DNA of 58,106 nt, taken from contig NZ_JABCQF010000013.1 of assembly GCF_015244705.1 (NCBI RefSeq), positions 1-58,106 on the forward strand. The letters are read 5' to 3'. A program made the position numbers and the translations under genes. Numbering within the stretch: the first letter of the stretch is position 1; each line of letters begins with the position of its first letter. The notes below the pieces were generated by a model that was given only the letters and a program-made list of their open reading frames with translations, had not been told where the DNA came from and ran no database searches. Shown piece by piece: positions 1 through 8,625 of the stretch. The DNA comes from Gluconobacter potus (GTDB taxonomy: Bacteria; Pseudomonadota; Alphaproteobacteria; Acetobacterales; Acetobacteraceae).

Positions 1-151
1 CATATCCCTTCCAATTCCATATTCAATTTTCAAAGACCATCTTCCCCGCCGCTCCAGAACCCCTCGAAGTGGGCCCCGCCGCGTCGGTGAACGGGCTTAT
101 ACGGGGACCTCGGAGGGGGGTCAACAGGAAAATTGCATTTTTGTGAAAAAA

Positions 152-1120
152 TCAGATCCCGTGGAACTTTCTGAACCACAGACAGAATTCCTTCATCCCG
201 TCTTCAAAAGACACGGCCGGCTTCCAACCGCAGAATTCCCTGACATTTTCCAAAGAAGCCCAGGTCGATTCCATATCCGCCACCGGTCTGGGGCGCCGCT
301 CCACGAAAGCTTTCTTCCCCAGATTCTGCTCAAGCAGCTCAATCATGCGGGTCACTCTTTCCGGCTTATCCCCTCCCAGATTAAGCACCCGCGACATCCC
401 GGCTTCCGGCGGCCTGCCCAGAACCTGCTGCACGCCCCTGACGATGTCATCGATATAGGTGAAATCGCGGGAAAGATGCTTTCCTTCATAAAGGGTCACC
501 GGGCGCCCTTCCGAAATTGCTTTCGCAAACCCGTAATACGCCATGTCGGGCCTTCCCCAGGGACCATACACGGTAAAAAACCGGAGCCCCGTCTGCGGAA
601 TACTGTGCAGATACGCGTAGGACTCAGACATCAGTTCGGCAGCACGCTTGGTTACGGCATATACGGAACTGGGCAGCTCAACCCGGTCCGTCTCCCTGAA
701 AGGAACGCTCTGATTGCGGCCATAAACGGAAGAGGAGGACGCATACACAACATGCGTCAGCTTTTTCAGATGACGGCACGCTTCCAGAAGAGCGACCTGC
801 CCCATGACGTTGGATGTTACATAGGAATAGGGATCGACCATCGAGTACCGAACCCCGGCCTGGGCCGCAAGATGGATTACACCTTCCAGATCGGGGTGCC
901 GCGCGACCAGGTCCTGCATGGCTGCAGGACTGGCCACATCCACTTTCAGAAAGCTGAACCCCGGATAAGGCTCAAGCTGCTCCAGTCGGGCGGCTTTGAG
1001 AGCAGGATCATAATAGGCATTGAGAGTATCGACGCCTACGACCTCCATGCCCTGCTTCAGAAGGGCCTGTGCAACATGAAACCCTATAAACCCGGCAACC
1101 CCGGTAACCAGAACCTTCAC
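152..1120 (-). CDS. NAD-dependent sugar epimerase (UDP-glucuronate 4-epimerase-like)
   Basis: This 322-residue extended short-chain dehydrogenase probably epimerises a UDP-sugar for cell-envelope polysaccharide. The N-terminus carries the Rossmann motif GVAGFIG at residues 7-13. A Tyr-x-x-x-Lys pair (YAVTK) follows the conserved YASSSSVYG segment, and FFTVYGPWGRPDMA is typical of the UDP-glucuronate epimerase/CapI subgroup. The GTG start lies 7 nt after the DUF192 stop, so it is probably the last gene of an MBL-DUF192-epimerase operon. The subfamily is recognised from motifs; the exact sugar is not certain. Confidence 0.88.
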   Translation of the reverse strand: MKVLVTGVAGFIGFHVAQALLKQGMEVVGVDTLNAYYDPALKAARLEQLEPYPGFSFLKVDVASPAAMQDLVARHPDLEGVIHLAAQAGVRYSMVDPYSYVTSNVMGQVALLEACRHLKKLTHVVYASSSSVYGRNQSVPFRETDRVELPSSVYAVTKRAAELMSESYAYLHSIPQTGLRFFTVYGPWGRPDMAYYGFAKAISEGRPVTLYEGKHLSRDFTYIDDIVRGVQQVLGRPPEAGMSRVLNLGGDKPERVTRMIELLEQNLGKKAFVERRPRPVADMESTWASLENVREFCGWKPAVSFEDGMKEFCLWFRKFHGI

Positions 1121-1127
1121 AGGACCA

Positions 1128-1604
1128 TCAGTGCTTCAGCGCGGAACTGGTAACAGCATCGCCCACCCGGATCCCCAGCTTCGCCGTAACGCCCCCTGCC
1201 AGTTCAAGTGTATTGGCAACCACACCATCACTCCGCAGGATCGCCTCGCTCAGAGGGACGGCGTTTTCCGCAATGGCATGGATATGGTTCGTGGAATCAA
1301 TGAACACGATGTCCAGCGGCACAAGCGTATTACGCATCCACATGTCCGAGACCTGAGGCGTTGCCCACATGAACAGCATCCCCTCGTTCTCAGGCAGATG
1401 CTTGCGGAACATCTCGCCCACTTCCTGCTGGCGATAGGTCTTGGCCAGTTCCACCGTAAACTCATGCTTCTGACCATCGCGCGTCGTAATGGTCAGAGGC
1501 GCGGTTGGCAGACGGGCCTGCGCCTGCGTAATCGGCTCCTCCGCCTTCGCAACGCCAGCACTCATTCCAAGCGCCGCCACCAGCGCACAGCATAAAACTC
1601 GCAT
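1128..1604 (-). CDS. DUF192 family protein, exported
   Basis: A 158-residue protein with an N-terminal signal peptide (hydrophobic core, cleavage likely after AGVAKA) and a single DUF192 domain. Family hallmarks seen are GMLFMWATP, the MWMRNTLVPLDIVFID stretch and a C-terminal LELAGGVTAKLGI segment. DUF192 proteins are small periplasmic or lipoprotein-like proteins of unknown biochemical function. It sits 16 nt downstream of the MBL hydrolase and 7 nt upstream of the epimerase, so the three are probably cotranscribed. Confidence 0.9.
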   Translation of the reverse strand: MRVLCCALVAALGMSAGVAKAEEPITQAQARLPTAPLTITTRDGQKHEFTVELAKTYRQQEVGEMFRKHLPENEGMLFMWATPQVSDMWMRNTLVPLDIVFIDSTNHIHAIAENAVPLSEAILRSDGVVANTLELAGGVTAKLGIRVGDAVTSSALKH

Positions 1605-1620
1605 GATATGACTTTCAGGT

Positions 1621-2271
1621 TCAGGAAATCAGGAACGGATTGGTCCGGCGCTCTTCTCCGATGGTCGTCGGCATCCCGTGCCCGCACAGAACCACCATAT
1701 CATCAGGCAGCGTCAGAAGATGTCTGCGAATACCGTCGACAAGCGCCTGTGAATCGCCATACGCAAAATCCGTCCGGCCAACCGTCCCACGGAACAGCGT
1801 ATCGCCAGCCAGAACGCGGCGGTTGTCATGATCCACAAAAACGACATGCCCCGGCGTATGGCCAGGAACATGCGCGACATGAAGATCCTGCCCCAGCAGA
1901 TGCAGGACTTCTCCGCCTTCCACAAAGCGATCCGGCGCAACATTCTCCATGCCCGGAATTCCGAAAGCAGCCGCCTGCCTGGTGATGCTCTGCAGCAGGA
2001 ACTCATCCCGCCGGTCCGGCCCTATAACGGGAACAGGCTGCCCCTGCTGCTTTTCAAGAGCTCTTTTCAGGGCAGCAGCGCCGCCGGCATGATCCAGATG
2101 ACCATGCGTCAGAAGAATGGCCTCAACGGTCATCCCGTCCAGATGCTGAAGAATGTCTCCGACATCTCCGCCGGGATCCACCACAACGGCACGACCCTCA
2201 TCATTCGAGAGAATGGTGCAGTTCTGCCGCAAAGGCGTTACCGGCACCCGCTTCGCATACAAAGGAGTCAC
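1621..2271 (-). CDS. MBL-fold metallo-hydrolase (glyoxalase II-like)
   Basis: A 216-residue metallo-beta-lactamase-fold hydrolase. The metal-binding motif THGHLDHAGG, the downstream HVPGHTPGH histidine and GDTLFRGTVGRTD are visible, which places it with the small glyoxalase II-like hydrolases (YcbL type) that hydrolyse thioesters or persulfides. I chose the GTG at 2271 because GGGGGAG lies directly upstream; the frame stays open to a GTG at 2358, but that start lacks a ribosome site and would add about 29 residues foreign to the family. First gene of the three-gene operon. Confidence 0.87.
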   Translation of the reverse strand: MTPLYAKRVPVTPLRQNCTILSNDEGRAVVVDPGGDVGDILQHLDGMTVEAILLTHGHLDHAGGAAALKRALEKQQGQPVPVIGPDRRDEFLLQSITRQAAAFGIPGMENVAPDRFVEGGEVLHLLGQDLHVAHVPGHTPGHVVFVDHDNRRVLAGDTLFRGTVGRTDFAYGDSQALVDGIRRHLLTLPDDMVVLCGHGMPTTIGEERRTNPFLIS

Positions 2272-2433
2272 AGCTCCCCCTTCCAGACGGTCCGTTCTGA
2301 TGTGGCGATACAGCGTCAGCCCCTGCGCGACAAGTGAGACACAGCATCCGCCCAACACCAGCCACCACGGATCATTGACCCCTTTTCACAGGAAGGTCAC
2401 TCTCCACCTTTCCCCATCATACGAGGTGTCATC

Positions 2434-2784
2434 ATGAGCCGCATCATCCGCACAGAACCCAACGCCATTCTTTCCAAGGCCGTCGAATATCACGGCTTCA
2501 TTTTCACGCAGGGTGTCGTTGCGGCAGATCTGTCCAAGGGAATCGAAGAGCAGACCAAGAGCGTTCTCGACCAGCTCGACGAAATTCTTGAAGTGCACGG
2601 CACCGACAAGACCCGCATCCTTCAGGCCCAGATCTGGGTGAAGGACATCGCAGACCGTACCGCCCTCAACACGGTCTGGTCCGCTTGGCTTCCGGAAAAC
2701 ATGGCCCCTGCCCGCGCCTGCGTTCAGGCCGTCATGGCGGACCCGAAGATCCTCGTGGAAATCATGCTCACGACAACGAAATGA
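2434..2784 (+). CDS. RidA family protein (enamine/imine deaminase family)
   Basis: A 116-residue YjgF/YER057c/UK114 (RidA) protein. RidA proteins form trimers that hydrolyse reactive enamines such as 2-aminoacrylate produced by PLP enzymes. Seen are the FTQGVVAADLSKGI strand-turn region, a Q/D-rich helix, and the PARACVQA segment carrying the conserved arginine, although the usual C-terminal P-x-x-A-L-V-E-I-E signature is degenerate (DPKILVEIML). A GAGGTG ribosome site precedes the ATG. It is read alone, divergent from the MBL operon. Confidence 0.88.
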   Translation: MSRIIRTEPNAILSKAVEYHGFIFTQGVVAADLSKGIEEQTKSVLDQLDEILEVHGTDKTRILQAQIWVKDIADRTALNTVWSAWLPENMAPARACVQAVMADPKILVEIMLTTTK

Positions 2785-2956
2785 TCTGAATCAGACGATT
2801 ATGGCGAGAATGCAGCAGAGTGTGGTGTCAAAAAGATTTTCTTTGGAAATGAAAATTTAACCCATAGGTCTGCATTCTGCTCTTGTCAGGGTTGCAGGAA
2901 GGTTGTTACCTGCCTGTAACCCGAACAACACACAACCAATCAGGATCCTAAAGATC

Positions 2957-3673
2957 GTGAAGCATAAAAGTTGCCGGAAAACCTTTTTCTCTGCTCTGGC
3001 GCTCTCCGCGATCGCATTCTTTTCGGGACAGGCTCAGGCCCGTCACAGTTCGGGTCACCACGGACGGACCGTCTTTCATAGCCACCGTTCCAGCAGCCAT
3101 CGCCATTCTTATGCTCACGTCATTCAGTGCGTCGCCTACGCCAAGACGGCTTCAGAAGTCGTTCTGCACGGCAATGCGCGTGACTGGTGGTACAATGCCG
3201 CCGGCGTTTATGCCCGCGGGTCCGCACCGCAGGCCGGTTCGGTCCTGAATTTCCGGGCCATCCGCCGCATGCCACTCGGCCATGTCGCTGTGGTCCGGTC
3301 GGTGGAAGACAGCCGCACAATCTATATCGACCAGTCCCACTGGGCGTCCAACGGCATCGCACATAACGTGCGCGTCGTTGACGTTTCGCCCAACAATGAC
3401 TGGAGCGCGGTCCGCGTCGCTCTCAATGATCGCAGCGGCCGCCTTGGCAGCATCTACCCGACCTATGGCTTCATCTATCCGCATTCCGACAGCGGCGATC
3501 GTAGCCCGGCCCCGCAGGTTGTGCTGGCCCGCGCTTCGAACACGACTGGCTTCCGTCACCGCGCAGTCCTGAACGGCTCTGACGCCCTGAGCCATCCGAT
3601 GAGCAGCACCGAAGTCGCCGAAGCTCCGGACGATGCCTTCACTTCGGACGCTCCCGACCGTTCGATTCGCTGA
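2957..3673 (+). CDS. Secreted CHAP-domain amidase/peptidase
   Basis: A 238-residue exported protein with a signal peptide (KTFFSALALSAIAFFSGQAQA) and a His/Ser-rich linker before a CHAP domain. The catalytic Cys is in HVIQCVAYA and the His in LGHVAVVRSV, about 55 residues later, with a DQSHW segment beyond. CHAP enzymes cleave cell-wall peptide amide bonds, so a role in peptidoglycan remodelling is likely. The frame extends to a TTG at 2903, but the GTG at 2957 starts right before the signal peptide and is preferred. The tail after about residue 185 is low-complexity. Confidence 0.85.
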   Translation: MKHKSCRKTFFSALALSAIAFFSGQAQARHSSGHHGRTVFHSHRSSSHRHSYAHVIQCVAYAKTASEVVLHGNARDWWYNAAGVYARGSAPQAGSVLNFRAIRRMPLGHVAVVRSVEDSRTIYIDQSHWASNGIAHNVRVVDVSPNNDWSAVRVALNDRSGRLGSIYPTYGFIYPHSDSGDRSPAPQVVLARASNTTGFRHRAVLNGSDALSHPMSSTEVAEAPDDAFTSDAPDRSIR

Positions 3674-3693
3674 TATAGCCTAACAACCGGGCT

Positions 3694-4152
3694 TCAGCCT
3701 GGTCGCGATTCCCGATGATAGGGATGACCGGTATTGATGGCCTGAGCCCGGAACACCTGCTCGGCGATCAGAACCCGGACCAGCATGTGCGGCCAGGTCA
3801 GTTTCCCCAGAGAAATCACGGAATCGGCCCGCTGGATCACGCTTGAATCCAGCCCTTCCGCACCACCGATCAGAAAATGAATGGGGCGCCCCGATTCCTG
3901 CCAGCGGGACAACATCTCCGCCAGCCGCAGGCTGTCCGGTGTCTTGCCACCCTCATCCAGCGCCACGATCAGGGCATTGTCAGGACAGGCCCCCAGAAGA
4001 GCCGCAGCATCCTTGCGCTTCTGCTCCTGGACGCTGCCTTTTGACGGCGCGAGTTCCGTCACCGTCAAAGCGGGCCTGATCCGGCCCGCATAACGCTCGA
4101 ACAGTTCGCGCTCCGGCCCGGCTTTGAGCCGGCCGATTGCGACCAGTTTCAT
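3694..4152 (-). CDS. rlmH: 23S rRNA pseudouridine-1915 N3-methyltransferase RlmH
   Basis: A 152-residue SPOUT methyltransferase of normal RlmH length. It methylates pseudouridine 1915 in helix 69 of 23S rRNA on assembled 70S ribosomes. The SAM-binding knot shows [10 protein letters not shown] and the C-terminal signature HPYHR is intact. Its ATG follows the rsfS stop with no gap, so the two ribosome-related genes are translationally linked, last in the ychF-proA-nadD-rsfS-rlmH operon. Confidence 0.95.
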   Translation of the reverse strand: MKLVAIGRLKAGPERELFERYAGRIRPALTVTELAPSKGSVQEQKRKDAAALLGACPDNALIVALDEGGKTPDSLRLAEMLSRWQESGRPIHFLIGGAEGLDSSVIQRADSVISLGKLTWPHMLVRVLIAEQVFRAQAINTGHPYHRESRPG

Positions 4153-4656
4153 TCAGTCCTGCTCTTCGTCCTGCCCGACAGCAACTTCGTCTTCGCTGCC
4201 ATCCAGATCAGTGCCCCACATGCGCTCAAGCCCGTAAAGCTCACGGCTTTCCGGCTTGAAGAGATGCACGACAACATCGCCAGCATCGATCAGGACCCAG
4301 TCGCTGCCATTCGCGCCTTCGATCAGGATACGCTTGATGCCAATCTCATTGAGCTTCTTCTCGATGTGATGCGCCATCGCGGAAATCTGGCGGTCGGCAA
4401 GACCGGTCGCAATGACCATACGATCAGCAAAATTCGCGCGGCCGACCAGGTCCAGCACAACGATGTCTTCACCCTTGTCTTCGTCCAGACTCGTGGTGAT
4501 GACCGTCAGCATGCTGGTCAGGAGATCCGGCTGCACGGCTTCGCGCTTGACGGCCGTTTTCTTCGGTCCGGCAACTGCGGCCTTCTTGCGAGCCGTTCCC
4601 GGCACCTTGGCAGCCTCGGCCAGTGCCGCATCGGGGGAGCTGGTTTTCCGGCGCAC
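4153..4656 (-). CDS. rsfS: Ribosomal silencing factor RsfS
   Basis: RsfS (Iojap/YbeB) binds ribosomal protein L14 and blocks subunit joining under nutrient limitation. The core, from about residue 45 to 150, shows DIVVLDLVGRANFADRMVIA, ANGSDWVLIDAGDVVVHLF and RELYGLERMW. A Lys/Ala-rich N-terminal tail precedes it. The first conventional start is a GTG at 4656, which has no clear ribosome site. Fourteen codons upstream an in-frame ATC at 4696-4698 sits 8 nt after AGGAG, so the true start may be this rare codon, giving 181 residues. The gene abuts rlmH. Confidence 0.92.
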   Translation of the reverse strand: MRRKTSSPDAALAEAAKVPGTARKKAAVAGPKKTAVKREAVQPDLLTSMLTVITTSLDEDKGEDIVVLDLVGRANFADRMVIATGLADRQISAMAHHIEKKLNEIGIKRILIEGANGSDWVLIDAGDVVVHLFKPESRELYGLERMWGTDLDGSEDEVAVGQDEEQD

Positions 4657-4703
4657 AGGCTTTTTGGCCTGCGATTCGGGAGAGGTCGTCTTGGTGATGG
4701 TTT

Positions 4704-5291
4704 TTACTCCTGATCGGAATCCGGACGAAACTGGCCGGACTCACGCAACGCTGTAGCCGATATATCGTTCTGCGGCGCAGAAAGGAACGTCCATGCGTTG
4801 CCTTTTCGCTCCGCAAGCGTGGGAGATTCACGGGAAGGCCGTCTCTGATGCCGCAAAACAGAAGCCGCGGCCCCCCGCAGGGCTGGCGAAACACTGCCCG
4901 GACGCGGGAGAACGGCGATGGGAACCATCGCAGCCAACCGCCGCCAGCGCTTCCAGTGCGAAAGCTGCGCCAGCCCGTCCGCACCCATCAGCCACACGAA
5001 ACTCACATGCGGGAAACGCTGCTTCAGCAATCCGACCGTTTTTACGGTGAAGCGCTGCCCAAGCCGCGATTCGATATCCGTTGCAACGATTCGCCGTCCG
5101 TCTGCAATCCGCTCCGCAGAAGCAAGACGCACCCTGAACGGCGCCATGCCTTTACTCGGCTTGAGCGGATTCCCTGGTGAGACCATGAGCCACACCTGAT
5201 CCAGACGCAAAGCCCGCAAGGCCCGCCGCGCCAGCATGAGATGACCCGCATGCGCCGGATTGAAAGACCCGCCCAGCAGGCCGATCCGCAT
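4704..5291 (-). CDS. nadD: Nicotinate-nucleotide adenylyltransferase NadD
   Basis: A 195-residue nucleotidyltransferase that adenylates nicotinate mononucleotide in NAD synthesis. The N-terminal GGSFNPAHAGH is the (H/T)xGH ATP-binding motif and FVWLMGADGLAQL is the conserved NadD central segment. The frame is open to 5369, but that would overlap proA by about 46 nt; the ATG at 5291 starts exactly at the family N-terminus (MRIGLLGG). The stop codon is embedded in the ribosome site (AGGAGTAA) of rsfS. NadE, a later enzyme of the same pathway, is encoded at 34.1-36.1 kb. Confidence 0.94.
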   Translation of the reverse strand: MRIGLLGGSFNPAHAGHLMLARRALRALRLDQVWLMVSPGNPLKPSKGMAPFRVRLASAERIADGRRIVATDIESRLGQRFTVKTVGLLKQRFPHVSFVWLMGADGLAQLSHWKRWRRLAAMVPIAVLPRPGSVSPALRGAAASVLRHQRRPSRESPTLAERKGNAWTFLSAPQNDISATALRESGQFRPDSDQE

Positions 5292-5323
5292 ATTCCGGCC
5301 GTCACCAGACGTCGGGATACTGA

Positions 5324-6580
5324 TCAGCCCCGCACCTGCCCGGTGCCGATCACTTCGTACCGGTAGCATGTCAGCTGCTCGAGCCCCACCGGCCCCCGGG
5401 CATGCATCCGCCCCGTCGCAATGCCGATTTCCGCACCGAATCCGAACTCCCCACCGTCACAGAACTGCGTGGACGCATTCCACATCACAACCGCACTGTC
5501 GGTCCCGTTGAGGAACTCCGCCGCGGCCTCAGGATCTTCGGCGATAATGGCCTCGGTATGCGAACTTCCATGCCGCGCGATGTGATCGAGAGCATCTTCA
5601 ACCCCGTCCACCACGGCAACCGAAAGCACGGCGTCCAGCCATTCCGTGCTGAAATCATCAGCCGAGGCTGCTTCAAGCGTCGGCACAATCGCACGCGCCC
5701 GGTCATCTGCCCGGAACGTACATCCCTTCGCGGCCAGATCCTGAACCAGCAGCGGCAACAGCGTCGGCGCAATCGCCGCATCGATCAGCAGCGTCTCCGT
5801 CGCACCACAGATCCCCGTCCGCCGCATCTTCGCATCCAGCAGAACTTTCCGGGCCATGGCCGGATCAGCACTCGCATGAATGTAGGTGTGATTCAGACCG
5901 TCCGCATGCGCCAGAACCGGCACGCGGGCCTCGCGCTGCACGCGCTCCACAAGGGACTTGCCGCCACGCGGAATGATGAGGTCAATCTTTCCCGAAGCCT
6001 GCAGCATCGCCCCGACCAAAGCCCGATCCGCGGATGGCAGGATCTGCACACAGGCCTCGTCCAGCCCGGCTACCCGCAGACCGTCTTCCATCGCCGCCTG
6101 AATGGCGCGCGCGGAATGCAGGCTTTCCCCGCCACCGCGCAAAATCACCGCATTGCCGGACTTGATGCACAGTGCGGCGGCATCGGCCCCAACATTGGGA
6201 CGGCTTTCATAGATCATGCCGATCACGCCAAGCGGTGTCGCGACCCGGCGGAAATGCAGCCCGTTCGGCCGGTCCCATTCCGCCAGAACGCGCCCGACCG
6301 GATCCGGCAGACCCGCCACGTCTTCCAGACCGCGCGCCATCGCCTCAACCCGCTCCGGCGTCAGCGTCAGACGGTCCCGGAACGCTGCATTCCGGTCTTC
6401 GGAAAGCGCTGCCAGATCCTGCCCATTGGCGGCCACGATCTTGTCAGAGCGGACCCGCAGTGCTTTCGCAGCCTCGAACAGGGCCTGATTGCGGGTTCCC
6501 GCACTCGCCCGCGCCAGACTCCGGCTGGCCCGGCGAGCACGCTCCGCCAGACCGTCCAGAATGTGCCCTGCCTCAGACAT
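5324..6580 (-). CDS. proA: Gamma-glutamyl phosphate reductase ProA
   Basis: A 418-residue aldehyde-dehydrogenase-superfamily enzyme that reduces gamma-glutamyl phosphate to glutamate semialdehyde for proline synthesis. YESRPNVGADAAALCIKSGN, ILRGGGESLHS and the catalytic-cysteine region MRRTGICGATETLL are seen. The ATG at 6580 overlaps the ychF stop by 8 nt (ATGTCTGA), which suggests coupled translation and fixes the start; an open frame further upstream lies inside ychF and is discarded. ProC of the same pathway is encoded separately at 20.3 kb; ProB is not in the window. Confidence 0.95.
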   Translation of the reverse strand: MSEAGHILDGLAERARRASRSLARASAGTRNQALFEAAKALRVRSDKIVAANGQDLAALSEDRNAAFRDRLTLTPERVEAMARGLEDVAGLPDPVGRVLAEWDRPNGLHFRRVATPLGVIGMIYESRPNVGADAAALCIKSGNAVILRGGGESLHSARAIQAAMEDGLRVAGLDEACVQILPSADRALVGAMLQASGKIDLIIPRGGKSLVERVQREARVPVLAHADGLNHTYIHASADPAMARKVLLDAKMRRTGICGATETLLIDAAIAPTLLPLLVQDLAAKGCTFRADDRARAIVPTLEAASADDFSTEWLDAVLSVAVVDGVEDALDHIARHGSSHTEAIIAEDPEAAAEFLNGTDSAVVMWNASTQFCDGGEFGFGAEIGIATGRMHARGPVGLEQLTCYRYEVIGTGQVRG

Positions 6581-7667
6581 TGAACCGGAACAGCAGGACG
6601 TCACCATCCTGCACCACATATTCCTTGCCTTCGATCCGCAGCTTTCCGGCTTCCTTGGCCCCGGCCTCGCCGTTGCAGGCCACATAATCATCAAAGGCCA
6701 CGGTTTCGCAGGCAATGAACCCGCGCTCGAAATCGTTATGAATGACGGCAGCGGCCTGCGGTGCCTTCGTCCCGGCCGTAATCGTCCAGGCGCGGGATTC
6801 CTTCGGTCCGACCGTGAAATACGTCCGCAGGCCCAGCAGCTTGTAGCCAGCCGCAATCACACGATCCAGTCCGCTATCCGTCAGACCCAGCCCTTCAAGA
6901 AACTCCGTCCGGTCTTCCTGCGGCAACTGACTGACTTCAGCCTCAATGGCAGCCGACACCACGACCACACCCGCACCCTCGGCTTCGGCGCGCTTGCGCA
7001 CAGCTTCCGAAAACGCATTTCCGGTCGCGGCCGAGGCTTCCTCAACATTACAGACATACAGAACGGGCTTCGTCGTCAGAAGCTGAAGGCGCGAGGCTTC
7101 CGCTTCCTGCCCCTTCGGAACAGCCGTCCGCGCCGGCTTGCCGTCACGCAGCGCTGCCAGCAGCGGCTCCAGAAGTTCAAGCTGCGCCTGTGCTTCGCGG
7201 TCGTTGCCCCGGGCACGCTTCTGAAGGCCGATCTGGCGCTTCTCAAGGCTTTCCAGATCCGCCAACATCAGTTCCGTCTCGATGATGTCCGCATCCCGGA
7301 CCGGATCGACCCCACCTTCGACATGAGTGATGTCGTCATCTTCGAAGCAGCGCAGGACGTGCACGATGGCATCGACTTCACGGATATTGGCCAGGAACTG
7401 GTTGCCCAGGCCTTCGCCCTTGGACGCGCCACGGACCAGACCGGCGATGTCCACGAACTCAAGGCTGGTCGGCACCTTGCGGATGGACTTGCCGATCCGC
7501 GCCAGTTCATCCAGTCGTGGATCCGGCACAGCCACACGGCCCGTATTCGGCTCGATGGTGCAGAACGGGTAATTCGCAGCCTGTGCAGCAGCCGTTTCCG
7601 TCAGGGCATTGAACAGCGTGGACTTGCCGACATTGGGCAGACCAACGATGCCGCAATTGAAACCCAT
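6573..7667 (-). CDS. ychF: Redox-regulated ATPase/GTPase YchF
   Basis: A 364-residue Obg-family P-loop protein, the normal length for YchF/OLA1. The Walker [16 protein letters not shown], switch [17 protein letters not shown] and a C-terminal TGS domain ([17 protein letters not shown] and the DVLLFRFNV end) are all present. The family binds ribosomes and prefers ATP. GGAGAG precedes the ATG. It is the first gene of the operon through rlmH and overlaps proA by 8 nt. Confidence 0.96.
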   Translation of the reverse strand: MGFNCGIVGLPNVGKSTLFNALTETAAAQAANYPFCTIEPNTGRVAVPDPRLDELARIGKSIRKVPTSLEFVDIAGLVRGASKGEGLGNQFLANIREVDAIVHVLRCFEDDDITHVEGGVDPVRDADIIETELMLADLESLEKRQIGLQKRARGNDREAQAQLELLEPLLAALRDGKPARTAVPKGQEAEASRLQLLTTKPVLYVCNVEEASAATGNAFSEAVRKRAEAEGAGVVVVSAAIEAEVSQLPQEDRTEFLEGLGLTDSGLDRVIAAGYKLLGLRTYFTVGPKESRAWTITAGTKAPQAAAVIHNDFERGFIACETVAFDDYVACNGEAGAKEAGKLRIEGKEYVVQDGDVLLFRFNV

Positions 7668-7791
7668 TCGTGCTCTCCATCATCATTGAAGACCGTCCAG
7701 ACGCGAACGATCCGTTCCAGAAAATTCCGTTGCCCTGTGTTCGCAGAAACCGAAGAGGCTCACAACCACTTCCCGCCGCGAAATAGGCTTT

Positions 7792-8088
7792 TCAGCCCAC
7801 GATTCCCGCCAGATCCTGCAAAGCCCGGACATGCGCCTTCAAAGCCGCACGCCCCTGTGCCGTCAGAACCAGCCAGGTCCGCTGCCGCCCTCCCAGAGGC
7901 GCCTTGCGCAACCGCACATAACCCGCCTCCTGCATCTGGGCGAGATGCTTGGACAGGACCGAGTCACTCACCCCCAGCAGATCCCGCGCCCGACCGAACT
8001 CCATGTCATTCACTTCCGACAGGGCCGCAGCAAGCTGCAGACGCGCGGGGGGATGAATGACAGGATCGAATTGGGGAACCGCAGTCAC
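7792..8088 (-). CDS. Small winged-helix transcriptional regulator (HTH_34 type)
   Basis: A 98-residue single-domain winged helix-turn-helix protein. The recognition region is GVSDSVLSKHLAQMQEAGYV and the wing is APLGGRQRTWLVLT. The family resembles small MarR/PadR-like regulators that act as dimers on nearby membrane-protein genes. The GTG start overlaps the stop of the upstream membrane-protein gene by 4 nt, so the two are translationally coupled. Two identical-arm palindromes between this pair and the divergent CPBP gene are plausible binding sites. Confidence 0.85.
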   Translation of the reverse strand: MTAVPQFDPVIHPPARLQLAAALSEVNDMEFGRARDLLGVSDSVLSKHLAQMQEAGYVRLRKAPLGGRQRTWLVLTAQGRAALKAHVRALQDLAGIVG

Positions 8089-8561
8089 AACGCAGCTGTC
8101 ATATCAGCCCGCCAGGCCCTCTGCCAGAGCAGCCCTGCCCCATAGCCGATCGCAAAACTGCCCAGCGTCGCAAGCCAGGGCAGCCACGCCAGATGCCACA
8201 CCCGCACACCAGCCCCCGACAGCGCCATCATCGCATAGACCGCCAGCATCATGCCGATCGCGATCTTCCGCGTCCGGCCCCGACGATAACCATTGACGAA
8301 ATATCCCATCCGCCGCCGCGCAAGCACATAGAAAATGCCCATCAGAACAATGCACAGCCCCTCCAGCAGGAAGATGAATGGCGGATCCAGGCTCATGGCG
8401 AAGGTCAGCAGCGCCAGAAGCCCGCCCATGACGGGCGCATTCCACCAGGGGCAGACAAGCTCGTCCCCCAGCTTTTCCCTGAACGCCCCCAGAGCCTCCA
8501 GTTGCACACGCGCATCGTCCCGGCTGGTCACGTCCACAGTCCTGACTCCATCCTGCTGCAC
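8085..8561 (-). CDS. Small integral membrane protein, function unknown
   Basis: A protein of about 158 residues with four hydrophobic segments: after a polar N-terminal 40 residues come MGGLLALLTFAMSL, FIFLLEGLCIVLMGIFYVLA, IGMMLAVYAMMAL and a C-terminal WLPWLATLGSFAIGYGAGLL. I do not recognise the family. The start is uncertain: the GTG at 8561 has GGAAAG upstream (part of palindrome 1), while a GTG at 8534 has GGAG at good spacing. It is coupled to the regulator at 7792-8088, the common arrangement for a PadR-like regulator and its membrane target. Confidence 0.72.
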   Translation of the reverse strand: MQQDGVRTVDVTSRDDARVQLEALGAFREKLGDELVCPWWNAPVMGGLLALLTFAMSLDPPFIFLLEGLCIVLMGIFYVLARRRMGYFVNGYRRGRTRKIAIGMMLAVYAMMALSGAGVRVWHLAWLPWLATLGSFAIGYGAGLLWQRAWRADMTAAL

Positions 8562-8570
8562 GGCATTGAC

Positions 8571-8585
8571 TTTCCAATGTGGAAA
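8571..8585. promoter_or_regulatory. Palindrome 1, candidate operator
   Basis: TTTCCAATGTGGAAA: perfect 6-bp arms around ATG, preceded by TGAC. It lies in the divergent region between the membrane-protein/regulator pair (-) and the CPBP gene (+). One arm would also be the ribosome site for the start at 8561. Confidence 0.6.
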
Positions 8586-8597
8586 ATGATGATCTGA

Positions 8598-8614
8598 CTT
8601 TCCATTATGGAAAG
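8598..8614. promoter_or_regulatory. Palindrome 2, candidate operator
   Basis: CTTTCCATTATGGAAAG: the same arms as palindrome 1, extended by one base pair and also preceded by TGA. The centres are 28 bp apart. It ends 11 nt before the CPBP ATG, so a bound protein would cover that gene's initiation region. The neighbouring winged-helix protein is the obvious candidate ligand. Confidence 0.6.
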
Positions 8615-8625
8615 ACAACAAGATC

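Noticed and set aside
1-20. A possible minus-strand start codon at 1-3 preceded by GGAAGGG
   Set aside because: Only the first codon would lie in the window, so no gene can be supported.
6489-8060. A 523-codon plus-strand frame across ychF and proA
   Set aside because: It lies opposite two certain genes and shows no family motifs.
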